This document shows positions 22,655-29,268 of a stretch of 32,152 bases of DNA, piece by piece (the stretch's first letter is position 1; every line of letters starts with the position of its first letter). The position numbers were made by a program, and so were the translations under genes. The DNA comes from CAYXVB01 sp964467785. GTDB lineage: Bacteria > Bdellovibrionota > UBA1018. The notes under the pieces are model-generated. The model was not told the origin of the DNA. It made no database searches and worked only from the letters and a program-made list of their open reading frames with translations. Location: positions 1 to 32,152 of the forward strand of contig CAYXVB010000020.1 of NCBI GenBank assembly GCA_964467785.1, given 5' to 3'.

Positions 22655-24044
22655 ATGAAAGCCCTACTCATCATAGAGAATCTGGAACTGCGCGGACTCC
22701 TCTCGTTTTACCTGAGGGGGCGCTTCGGCTTTGAAGTGCTCGAAGGGCGCTCGCACGCCGAGGGCATCACCCTGCTCAAGGGCGATGGCGTCGCGGTGGA
22801 CTACGTGTTCTGTGATTTCAGCCGCGGCGGCCGCGAGCTGATGAGTCATGTCTTCAAAAATTCCACGCCGGTACCGTTCATCGCCGGCGCGTCCAACCCG
22901 CCTGACCTCTCCGCCTCGAAGGTGCTTAAAAAGTGGGTTCACTTTATCAGGGACGCCAACTGGATCGACCAAATCGACGCCGTCGTCGAGCGGATTTTCA
23001 AGGAGAGCGGGCAGACGGTACCGCGTCCTGCCGCGGAGTATTTGCCGATCCGCGTGTCGATGTTGCTTCTGGCAAGTCCGCTGCCGTGCGCGATCCATCA
23101 TTCGCTGACACCCGGTCAGTTCGCCCCCGTGATGCAGGCCGGCGCGGTTTTCGACGCCAAACACCTCAAGGTTTTCCAGATCAAGAACAAGGTCGAGCAT
23201 CTTTTTGTCGCGCGCAACGACATCATGACCTTCTGTCGCGCCTTCGAGAAGAGCATCTCAAGTCCTGCGGCCTCGATGGGCGAGGTGGCCAAGGCGGGCG
23301 CGGTCCCGCAGTTGGATCTCGGGGCGACGATGGAGGCCGTGCAAGAACTTGCGGCCAAGGTGGGCTTCAGCCCTGAGGTCCGCGAGTTCACCAAAGCCAA
23401 CGTGCTCAAGACGATCAACGAGATCAAAAAGCTGCCGCGCCTCAACGCGATCCTTTCCCGCCTCAATCGCAACCGCGACAAGTATATTTCCAATCACAGC
23501 ATGCTGCTTGCCCATTTGTCCTGCGCGCTCGCCGCGGAGATGGAATGGAAGAGCGAGACGACCTATCACAAGCTGACCCTTGCCGCCTTCCTTCATGACA
23601 TCACGCTGGCCAACGAGGATCTCGCCCGTCTCAATTCCATGAAAGAGCTGGGAGCCCGGTTGCTCGCCGATCCGAAAGCCTTCACGGCCGAAGAGATCGC
23701 GGCGTTCAAGCAGCATCCCGCCAAGTCGGCGGAGGTCGCCAAGCAGTTCGACGAAGTGCCGCCGNNNNNNNNNNGGACCTGGAACGCGGCAACGGCAAGC
23801 TGCAGATCACCATGAGCGACCCGACGGCAGCGGTTTTCCCCGGGGGCTGACCCATACTTGGATCAGCCCGCTCACTGCCGTGTTCATCGTGGCGCACGAC
23901 CTGGTCCAATTCATCCTCGAGATGCCCAAAGAAGCGCCATTTGACGAAGTTGCCATCCAGGCATTCCTCTCCAAGCATAAGGAAGAGTACGTTTTCTCGA
24001 ACTTCAAAAAGACGATCGAAGGGATCCGGCGGATCCAGTTCTAG
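22655..24044 (+). CDS. Receiver-like/HD-GYP-type protein interrupted by an assembly gap
   Basis: A probable cyclic-di-nucleotide phosphodiesterase or HD-GYP pseudo-enzyme. The first 120 residues resemble a degenerate response-regulator receiver (MKALLIIENLELRGLLSFYL; VDYVFCDFSRGG at the usual phospho-Asp strand). A middle domain (about 128-195) is followed by an HD domain with YISNHSMLLAHLSCALAAEM and LAAFLHDITL. After ten Ns the frame with start phase 0 reads HHERPDGSGFPRGLTHTWIS (23808 onward), the HD-GYP second motif with Phe in place of Tyr, and ends in a stop at 24042-24044. Across the gap the frames agree only if the true gap is a multiple of three bases. The residues between the gap and HHE do not look normal, so small sequence errors there are likely. 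The gene is therefore probably intact. Confidence 0.75.
23765..23774. other. Assembly gap (10 Ns)
   Basis: Ten unknown bases within the HD-GYP-type gene. The real size is not known; a multiple of three restores the frame between the HD half and the HHE/GFP half. Treat reading-frame breaks at this place as assembly artefacts unless shown otherwise. Confidence 0.95.
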
Positions 24045-24130
24045 GGCAGTTTTTGCCGCCTGTGTCAGGCGCGATTCAGGCCTCAAGGTCTCCAAATTGC
24101 TACCGATAGGTTCCTTGGAGGAATTGCACA

Positions 24131-24622
24131 ATGTCCCAAGGAACGGGTAATTCAAACAACGCCGAGAACAACACTAAGCAGCACGTGATCGACTTCAACC
24201 AGGTCCGTGCCCAGAAGCTCGAAGAAAAGCGCCAGAACACTCAACGCATCTTCTTCAAGCACTTACTCTCCGTTTACACGGTCGTGGGCGATTCCCAGAT
24301 GTCGCCGATCGAGTTCATCGATCTGCACGAAAGCGGCTGCTCCTTCCAAGTTCCGCATGACCCGATCAATCCTTGGCCGCAGGAAGCAATTGACCTGCCG
24401 CTTCGCATTTACTTCAGCCAGGATACCTATCTCGAGATCCGGGTCAACGTCCAGAACTCCCACCCGACGATCGAGAACAATCGTCGCTACGTTCGTTACG
24501 GCTGCGCGGTGGACACGGGCACGGCCTCGTACGACGCTTACCTTCAGTTCGTCAAGTTCCTGCGCTCCTATTCGGAGAATGCGAACAAGGACAAGGGCGA
24601 GGTTTCGGTGTTTTACTTGTAA
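24131..24622 (+). CDS. Divergent PilZ-like protein
   Basis: A 163-residue protein with a PilZ-like layout but altered key motifs. The usual RxxxR is spaced as RxxxxR (KRQNTQR, about 36-42), and [D/N]xSxxG appears as DLHESG, with His instead of Ser. The barrel strands follow (LPLRIYFSQDTYLEIRVNVQ, about 95-115; RRYVRYGCAVDTGT). It may bind c-di-GMP weakly or not at all. A strong ribosome site (TTGGAGGAATTG) precedes the ATG, and an 86-bp spacer separates it from the HD-GYP gene, so it may have its own promoter. It belongs to the same rightward group and may be an effector or partner there. Its three N-rich leader residues and hydrophilic N-terminus show no export signal. Confidence 0.7.
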   Translation: MSQGTGNSNNAENNTKQHVIDFNQVRAQKLEEKRQNTQRIFFKHLLSVYTVVGDSQMSPIEFIDLHESGCSFQVPHDPINPWPQEAIDLPLRIYFSQDTYLEIRVNVQNSHPTIENNRRYVRYGCAVDTGTASYDAYLQFVKFLRSYSENANKDKGEVSVFYL

Positions 24623-24626
24623 GATT

Positions 24627-24646
24627 GATCAGTCGATCAGTCGATC
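24627..24646. repeat. Short tandem repeat, GATCAGTC unit
   Basis: Two and a half tandem copies of the 8-bp unit GATCAGTC lie between the ends of two convergent genes, and the stop of the minus-strand gene falls inside. Probably a neutral slippage repeat. Confidence 0.8.
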
Positions 24647-25023
24647 TGTAGGAAAATGATTTCATAGGCGGCCTCGAAAGGGGCCGCCGATTCGCTTTTG
24701 TGGGGATCCGGGATCGCGGGCGAGCGGTTGACCCTGGCCCGTGCGGCGCGTGAGCGCTCGACCGAGAGCTTGCGGTGGGCCTCCATGAGACGTTCCATCT
24801 CCTCATGGGTGGCGGCCAGGCGGGCGTCGGAGTCCGATGCGTCAGTGGCGCCGGCCTCGAGCTGTCGGGCTTCGGCCGCGCTCAGCGGGGCTGGCGTCGT
24901 GGAGGCCGACGCGGAAGATATCGGCCAGGTGGCCATCGCCGCTATCCAGAACAGCGCCCCGGTTGCCGTCCCTGAACGTAGGGTTTGCGAAATTTGAGTT
25001 TGCGAAAGTCGGATTTGCCGCAT
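24637..25023 (-). CDS. Small exported protein of unknown function
   Basis: Unrecognised 128-residue protein. I place the start at the ATG at 25023, which has GGAGG eight bases before it, rather than at an ATG 33 bp earlier without a ribosome site. The N-terminus is basic then hydrophobic (SGTATGALFWIAAMATWPIS, about 17-36) with a likely signal-peptidase site after SSASAS. The mature part is short, charged and helical (ATHEEMERLMEAHRKLSVER), then Pro/Ser-rich, ending FEAAYEIIFLQID. No domain is visible. It follows two other small minus-strand genes with 24 to 60 bp gaps, so it may belong to the same transcript. Its end meets the convergent PilZ-like gene. Confidence 0.6.
   Translation of the reverse strand: MRQIRLSQTQISQTLRSGTATGALFWIAAMATWPISSASASTTPAPLSAAEARQLEAGATDASDSDARLAATHEEMERLMEAHRKLSVERSRAARARVNRSPAIPDPHKSESAAPFEAAYEIIFLQID
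24667..24688 (+). terminator. GC-rich hairpin downstream of the second PilZ gene
   Basis: GGCGGCC and GGCCGCC make a perfect 7-bp stem around an 8-base loop, 44 bp beyond the PilZ stop. On the plus strand only a weak T run follows (GATTCGCTTTTG), so it is a poor intrinsic terminator. It lies within the 3' end of the convergent gene. Confidence 0.3.
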
Positions 25024-25080
25024 CCTGCAGTCCTCCAGCGGATTACAGGATAGCATGGAGAGGTCGCCGCGGGGCGGCGG

Positions 25081-25353
25081 TCAGACGACCTTTTTCTGTT
25101 TTTTCTGTTGAGGAGATGCCCCGAAGATCCAGTGCGCGAGTATTTTGGCGGCCTGGTCGGGTTTTTTTGAGATGAGGTCGGCGATTTTTTGACGAAGCTG
25201 CTGAAGGTCGGCGGCCGTCGCTCCTCGGGTTGTGGATCCCGCGGAGGACGGCGCACCGGATTTCTGAATTCGTGGATGTGTGGTTGTGGTCGAGGTCGGG
25301 GGAGCGGCCGGGAGCGAAACTGTGGTTTTTCTGTTCCCGCCTTTAGAGCTCAT
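25081..25353 (-). CDS. Small protein with a FliF-tail-like C-terminal motif
   Basis: A 90-residue protein of unknown function. The N-terminal 45 residues are Thr/Ser/Pro-rich and probably disordered. The C-terminal helix pair (DLQQLRQKIADLISKKPDQA, then AKILAHWIFG) resembles the short tail of the flagellar ring protein FliF that docks to FliG, where a pattern like NPxxAAxVLxxWL recurs. That likeness is mine, from memory, and could be superficial. A basic run (QQKKQKKVV) closes the protein. AAGG lies six bases before the ATG. It sits 13 bp downstream of another small gene on the same strand. No other flagellar gene is in the window. Confidence 0.55.
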   Translation of the reverse strand: MSSKGGNRKTTVSLPAAPPTSTTTTHPRIQKSGAPSSAGSTTRGATAADLQQLRQKIADLISKKPDQAAKILAHWIFGASPQQKKQKKVV

Positions 25354-25366
25354 GTGGGCCTTTTTG

Positions 25367-25621
25367 TCAGGAATTGCCTGAAAGCTTTGGGGAGCGTTTG
25401 ACGCCGGTAATTTCCTCCGGGGTCAGCGAGCCGACAAAGACTTCGTCATCGATCAGGGAAAACGCAAACCAGCGGTCACCCATGCGCTGATACAGGACTT
25501 CGACCACGCGGCCATTGGCGTCCACCTTGGTCTCGCGCTTGAAATCGGCGGAGCGGGTGTCCTGGTTCTGGCGGTTGTGATTTTCGTTCTGGATATTCGC
25601 TGCGGTGTGCTTGTCTTTCAT
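25367..25621 (-). CDS. Small hydrophilic protein of unknown function
   Basis: An 84-residue unrecognised protein, first in a leftward trio of small genes. The first 30 residues are Asn/Gln/Lys-rich and polar (TAANIQNENHNRQNQDTRSA), the middle contains a compact beta-like segment (TKVDANGRVVEVLYQRMGDR; WFAFSLIDDEVFVGSL) and the end is basic. AGGAGG seven bases before the ATG is a nearly ideal ribosome site, which makes translation likely. It is divergent from the phytochelatin-synthase-like gene with 127 bp between, enough for two promoters. Confidence 0.65.
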   Translation of the reverse strand: MKDKHTAANIQNENHNRQNQDTRSADFKRETKVDANGRVVEVLYQRMGDRWFAFSLIDDEVFVGSLTPEEITGVKRSPKLSGNS

Positions 25622-25748
25622 TTTCGTCCCTCCTGGATCGAAAGTTCTGATTTCCTGCTGCCTACAAGAAGCCTATCGGCGCTGTCGCGCGCCTCTTAAC
25701 AGGGAATCTTTTGCCGCCATCCGCGGATCCCGGTATAAGTAAACCATC

Positions 25749-26600
25749 ATGAAAACGGCTCAACTAAACCTGTTTTTGTCCGCGCTGATGCTCCTCGCCG
25801 GAGCGCCCTCCGATGTGATGTCGAGCGGCAATTCCGTCTTTGCGGCCGATTCCGCGCCGCAACCCAAGTTCGCCCCGACCACGCAGCGCATGGCTTTGTC
25901 CCATGAGCATTTGCAGAAATCCGAAGCGCCGGATTTTTGGGCTTTGATCCCCTATTACGTTTCGCAGCGCGATGGTAGCGCCTGTTCGCTGGCGAGCGTC
26001 ACGATGGTGGTCAATGCCTCCCGAGTGCCTTTGCCGCTCGGTGCGCAGGACAAACTGGCGACCCAGGACGAGGTGATCGAGCGCGTGCAGCATCGAGGCT
26101 GGCGGCAGGGATTCTTTGGTGGCGCTTCGACGCGTGGCGGGGTGACGCTGGATCAGCTGGGCGAGATTGTGCCGCTGGCCCTCGCCGCGTATGGCATCAA
26201 GGGAGCAACAGTCGAAGTCGTACACGCCGACAACCCGCAGTCCGCGGCCCTGAAGGAAAAGCTTCGCGCCGCGCTGATCGAAAACGAGCGCAGTGCTCGC
26301 GACTTTATCATCGTCAACTTTGATCAGAAGGTTTTCACCAACGACGAAACGGTGGGGCACATCTCGCCGATCGCCGCCTACGATGCCGTCAAAGGACAGG
26401 TCCTGGTAATGGATCCGGATCGCACTTGGTATGAGCCTTATTGGGTTTCGGAACAGGCCCTACTCGACGCGATGGCTACGAAAGATCCCTCGGCGGCCAA
26501 AGCGCGCGGCTGGGTGCATGTTAAGCTGCCGGTCATCGCGCCCGCAGCTTCTGCCGCGCCAGTGACGACACCTGCGCCCACTGCCTCCCCTACAAAATAA
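25749..26600 (+). CDS. Secreted phytochelatin-synthase-like cysteine protease/transpeptidase
   Basis: A 283-residue protein with a phytochelatin-synthase (peptidase C83-like) core. The family makes gamma-glutamylcysteine peptides from glutathione in plants; bacterial short forms mainly hydrolyse glutathione or related peptides. The catalytic triad is visible: Cys79 in DGSACSLASVTMVVNA, His204 in TVGHISPIAAYDA, and Asp222 in VLVMDPDRTWYEPYWV. LDQLGEIVPLALAAYG is the usual helix. The N-terminus carries a hydrophobic signal (LNLFLSALMLLAGAPSDVMS), so it probably acts in the periplasm or on the surface, where its substrate may not be glutathione. The Pro/Ala/Thr-rich tail is disordered. There are no heavy-metal genes next to it, but arsA lies about 4 kb downstream. 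The metal-resistance role is inferred only. Confidence 0.83.
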   Translation: MKTAQLNLFLSALMLLAGAPSDVMSSGNSVFAADSAPQPKFAPTTQRMALSHEHLQKSEAPDFWALIPYYVSQRDGSACSLASVTMVVNASRVPLPLGAQDKLATQDEVIERVQHRGWRQGFFGGASTRGGVTLDQLGEIVPLALAAYGIKGATVEVVHADNPQSAALKEKLRAALIENERSARDFIIVNFDQKVFTNDETVGHISPIAAYDAVKGQVLVMDPDRTWYEPYWVSEQALLDAMATKDPSAAKARGWVHVKLPVIAPAASAAPVTTPAPTASPTK

Positions 26601-26633
26601 GGGCATGGTCGATTGGCGTCCTGATTTGTTTGC

Positions 26634-27137
26634 TTACGGAACGACGATCGAGCCCTGGAGCTGGGGCATGTAAAGATCGACGAACGAGTAGGTGCCGGAC
26701 GCATTGAGCGTAATCGCGTGCACGCGAACGGGGGTATCGGCCGCGGGGTTGCTGATCGGGCTTAAGGCAAAGGCGTTCGCCGCGCCCGCGCCACCTGCCG
26801 CGCCGGCCGGGGCGATCTGATGGGTGAGCCGAGTCCCGATGTAGTGGAAGAACACGGTGGTTCCCGCCGTGCCCACATTGCAGGTCAATGTTTGAGGCGG
26901 AGTAATGACCTGTCCTGAGGTTCCCCCGCAGCCGCAAAAGTTCTGGACAAAGCCGTCCCCGATGCCGATTTGTGCTGTATTGGACGTGCACGCTGTTGCC
27001 GAGGCAGCGAGCGTCGGAAGCGAGGTGCTGCTCCCGCAACCGAACAAAAGGACCAATGAGAAGGCGCTCGCAAGTCCTCTGGCAGTGGCTAATCCTTTAG
27101 ATTTCAGCAAATTGAGCTGCGGATCCTGAGCTTCCAT
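26634..27137 (-). CDS. Lipoprotein of unknown function, Cys-rich
   Basis: A 167-residue protein with a lipobox (LLFGC, Cys at about residue 34) after a hydrophobic stretch (ASAFSLVLLFG), so it is probably attached to a membrane by a lipid anchor. The start has AAGGG four to five bases upstream. The mature part has additional Cys residues (TACTSN; FCGCGG; LTCNVG), no known domain, and an alternating beta-like sequence (TVFFHYIGTRLTHQIAPAGA; TYSFVDLYMPQLQGSIVVP). The pattern VFFHYIGTRLTH might suggest a cupredoxin-like fold, but the Cys and Met ligands of a copper site are not clearly arranged, so I do not assign one. It converges with the phytochelatin-synthase-like gene. Confidence 0.65.
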   Translation of the reverse strand: MEAQDPQLNLLKSKGLATARGLASAFSLVLLFGCGSSTSLPTLAASATACTSNTAQIGIGDGFVQNFCGCGGTSGQVITPPQTLTCNVGTAGTTVFFHYIGTRLTHQIAPAGAAGGAGAANAFALSPISNPAADTPVRVHAITLNASGTYSFVDLYMPQLQGSIVVP

Positions 27138-27189
27138 GAGCCCTTATCCTAGCTCAAAAATGAATGGATGCACTCACTCATTTCTCTGC

Positions 27190-27218
27190 TTGCATGCCTG
27201 ACAGGTTTCATATATCTA
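27190..27218 (+). promoter_or_regulatory. Candidate promoter of the tRNA-Arg gene
   Basis: TTGCAT (27190-27195) and TATCTA (27213-27218) have a 17-bp spacer. Transcription would begin about 15 bp before the mature tRNA 5' end at 27242. The hexamers are only moderate matches to consensus. Confidence 0.35.
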
Positions 27219-27241
27219 AGGGCCTCCTTTGACATTTGGAT

Positions 27242-27319
27242 GGACCCGTAGCTCAGTTGGATTAGAGCGTCAGACTACGGATCTGAAGGTCCCAGGTTCG
27301 AGCCCTGGCGGGTCCGCCA
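27242..27319 (+). tRNA. tRNA-Arg (anticodon ACG)
   Basis: The cloverleaf folds fully by eye. The acceptor is GGACCCG with CGGGTCC; the D arm is GCTC/GAGC; the anticodon stem is TCAGA/TCTGA with loop CTACGGA, giving the anticodon ACG at the wobble position A (normally deaminated to inosine), so it reads CGN arginine codons. The T arm is CCAGG/CCTGG around TTCGAGC. The 3' CCA is encoded, total 78 bases. A strong terminator follows 20 bp later, so this is a single-gene transcript. Confidence 0.97.
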
Positions 27320-27338
27320 TATAAAGCGAAGAAAAAAA

Positions 27339-27376
27339 TAAGGGGTTGGCGATTTCATCGCAGCCCCTTTTTTATT
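27339..27376 (+). terminator. Intrinsic terminator after the tRNA-Arg gene
   Basis: AAGGGGTTGGCGAT pairs with its reverse-complement-like arm CGCAGCCCCTT (27360-27370), with a short loop, and is followed by TTTTTATTTT. This is a classical Rho-independent terminator on the plus strand, ending the tRNA transcript. Confidence 0.9.
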
Positions 27377-27561
27377 TTCGATTTCTTCGAGTCATCAATT
27401 AGGCAATCGATGTCGCTGCGGAACTGAAAGTCGCCACCTATCGTGATCGATCCAAAAGATGTCTTCTGAGTGCTCGCGAAGTACGACACTTTATGCTGAA
27501 GATTCAGTCCAGCGGATGAGTTGCGCTTCGCAGAACAAGCTGAAATACTTCATGCCAACCT

Positions 27562-28539
27562 ATGAAAGCGATTGTCTACAGACGATACGGCGGCCCGGAA
27601 GTTCTAGAGTATACGGACGTATCCGAGCCCGCGCCGAAAGCTGATCAAGTCCTGATCCAAGTGCGAGCGGCCTCAGTTAACGCGGCTGATTACCGGCTGA
27701 TGCGCGCCGATCCCTGGCTGGCTCGACTGGAGACTGGGCTCTTCAAGCCTAAAAAGTGGCCCATTCTTGGGAGTGATTTCGCTGGAATCGTGGCGGGCTT
27801 AGGAGAAAAGGTAACGAATTTCAAAGTGGGAGATGCCGTCTTTGGCGACGCCTTTTTGGACGGGCGTGGTTCTTTCGCTGAGTATGTTTGCGTCAGTGAA
27901 GGGGCAATCTGCCAAAAGCCGGAGCCAATGAGTTTTGAGGAGGCTGCGGCAGTTCCGTTGGCGGGGATCACCGCTCTTCAAGGGCTTCGGGACTTTGGCA
28001 AGGCAGGGAGCGGTCAGCGCGTACTGATCCAGGGCGCAGGAGGAGGGGTTGGCCTTTACGCCCTGCAGATCGCAAAGGCGCTAGGGGCGCATGTGACAGC
28101 GGTCTGTGGCGGCAAGAGCCTTGAATTGGCTCGTCAGCTGGGTGCCGATCGGGTGATCAATTACGCAAGCGAAGACTTCACACGAGGGGAGGAACGCTAC
28201 GATGCGATCATCGCTATCAATGGCTATCATCCAATCGCCGATTATAAACGATGCCTCAGCCCCGGTGGACGCTACGTCATGATTGGAGGCGATAACCGCC
28301 AGATCTTCGAGGCACTCTTGCGCTCCAAGTGGACCTTCTGGGGGAGTGGCAGAACGGCCAGTCCCCTCTCGATTGTTGGCTCTCATCGCAGCGCTGATTT
28401 GCACACGCTTCGAGAGCTTATTTTAAAGGATCAGTTGAAGTCCGTAATCGATCGCACGTTCGCTTTGCAGGACGCGGCCGAGGCGATCCGTTATGTGGAA
28501 AAAGGCCATGTACTCGGCAAGGTGATCCTGACCGTGTGA
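27562..28539 (+). CDS. NAD(P)-dependent medium-chain oxidoreductase, zinc-independent type
   Basis: A 325-residue medium-chain dehydrogenase/reductase of the quinone-oxidoreductase-like group. The N-terminal GroES-like domain starts MKAIVYRRYGGPEVLEYTDV and contains ILGSDFAGIVAGLGEKVTNF. The Rossmann domain has the nucleotide motif LIQGAGGGVGLYALQIAKAL. The Cys and His ligands for a catalytic zinc are absent, so it is expected to reduce quinones or activated double bonds with NAD(P)H rather than act as an alcohol dehydrogenase. The length is normal and the gene seems complete. The ATG lies within reach of an upstream TGCCAACCT that is not a strong ribosome site. It stands alone after the tRNA terminator; the substrate cannot be told. 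Confidence 0.9.
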   Translation: MKAIVYRRYGGPEVLEYTDVSEPAPKADQVLIQVRAASVNAADYRLMRADPWLARLETGLFKPKKWPILGSDFAGIVAGLGEKVTNFKVGDAVFGDAFLDGRGSFAEYVCVSEGAICQKPEPMSFEEAAAVPLAGITALQGLRDFGKAGSGQRVLIQGAGGGVGLYALQIAKALGAHVTAVCGGKSLELARQLGADRVINYASEDFTRGEERYDAIIAINGYHPIADYKRCLSPGGRYVMIGGDNRQIFEALLRSKWTFWGSGRTASPLSIVGSHRSADLHTLRELILKDQLKSVIDRTFALQDAAEAIRYVEKGHVLGKVILTV

Positions 28540-28599
28540 GTCCCCTAGTTTTCTTTTTTAGACGTTCCAATACGAAGATTTTGGGTTCCGAATCCACGA

Positions 28600-29073
28600 T
28601 TAATCGCTCACGCCGATTCTCAGGGCTTCCTCGCAGAATCGAGCCATTTTTCCTGTCAGTTTGTCGAGCATTTTTCCAACGTCTTGTCCGGTCAGTTGAG
28701 CGATGTTTTCAAGCTTGCTAGCGCAACTTAGATCGAGGCAGAGGTTTACGCCCACGCGAGTCTTGGAGTTCACGGTTGCAGTCAGGAGTCCGATTTGGTC
28801 CGAAGGGCCTTGAGCGATACACCAGTCACATACTCCGGCAGGAGAGGTCGCGCTTCCTTGTTGATCGCGCCGGAACGCGATTCCACGGGGAGACGCCCAT
28901 TCGGGCCGTTTGAAAACAAGATAGATCCGGACTCCTGAAGACTCCGTCCATGCGAGGTAGTGGCCTAACTGAAGCGGAAATTTCATGGTCCAGGGAATGA
29001 TGACATGCTTTTGATCGCGTGGCCGAAAGGTCTTCAGCAGCTCATTTTCGGATTGAAGCACGGTTGGAATCAT
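28600..29073 (-). CDS. FBP-type treble-clef zinc-finger protein
   Basis: A 157-residue protein. The ATG at 29073 is chosen because GAGG lies eight bases upstream; an earlier ATG at 29100 lacks a site. Motifs CDWCIAQG and NLCLDLSC are the paired Cys-x2-Cys and Cys-x4-Cys knuckles of the FBP_C treble-clef zinc finger, which in the fibronectin-binding-like/EF-G-binding family contacts elongation factor G on ribosomes. The upstream half (PWTMKFPLQLGHYLAWTESS) is also typical of that family. A role in ribosome release from antibiotic block is thus possible but not shown. It ends 60 bp from the convergent oxidoreductase and is divergent from the ParD-like/MetAP pair. Confidence 0.78.
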   Translation of the reverse strand: MIPTVLQSENELLKTFRPRDQKHVIIPWTMKFPLQLGHYLAWTESSGVRIYLVFKRPEWASPRGIAFRRDQQGSATSPAGVCDWCIAQGPSDQIGLLTATVNSKTRVGVNLCLDLSCASKLENIAQLTGQDVGKMLDKLTGKMARFCEEALRIGVSD

Positions 29074-29148
29074 ATTTTCCGCCTCTCGGAAGTTTCTCAT
29101 AAGTTTGGGGAGTTGCCTATGGGGCCCACCATTAACGACTCAGTCGAA

Positions 29149-29165
29149 CCTCAGCTGCTCTGAGG
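29149..29165 (+). other. Short perfect hairpin before the orphan terminator
   Basis: CCTCAG and CTGAGG make a 6-bp stem with a 5-base loop. It lies directly before a second hairpin with a T run, in the non-coding gap between the FBP gene and the ParD-like gene. Together they look like the 3' end of a small RNA or a leader. Confidence 0.4.
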
Positions 29166-29171
29166 AGAAAG

Positions 29172-29204
29172 CAGCCCCGTTCTTCGGGCTGGGGCTATTT
29201 TTTT
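29172..29204 (+). terminator. Orphan intrinsic terminator upstream of the ParD-like gene
   Basis: AGCCCC (29173-29178) pairs with GGGGCT (29191-29196); an alternative CAGCCC/GGGCTG stem is also possible. Seven T residues follow (29198-29204). It is a good Rho-independent terminator on the plus strand, but the gene just upstream is on the minus strand, so no known gene uses it. It may end a small RNA or act as a leader attenuator for the ParD-like/MetAP genes. Confidence 0.7.
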
Positions 29205-29233
29205 AAGGGACATTAAATCAGGCTGAAGATGTA

Positions 29234-29250
29234 TACATTTTGCTACATTT
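29234..29250 (+). promoter_or_regulatory. Direct repeats over the ParD-like promoter (candidate operator)
   Basis: TACATTT occurs at 29234-29240 and again at 29244-29250, spaced 10 bp, one helical turn. They overlap a TATACA (29232-29237) that could be a -10 element. Ribbon-helix-helix proteins such as ParD often bind repeated short half-sites like these to autoregulate. Inference by eye. Confidence 0.4.
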
Positions 29251-29268
29251 CGTATATTCCATTGAAGC

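Noticed and set aside
22655..24044. HD-GYP gene as a pseudogene
   Set aside because: The frame change coincides exactly with the 10-N gap and both halves of the domain are well preserved, so assembly is the better explanation.
24627..24646. GATCAGTC tandem repeats as a CRISPR or regulatory array
   Set aside because: Only two and a half 8-bp units without spacers; no cas genes. Better read as a neutral short tandem repeat.
27242..27320. tRNA-Arg as a genomic-island attachment site
   Set aside because: I found no second copy of the tRNA 3' end, no integrase and no composition break next to it.
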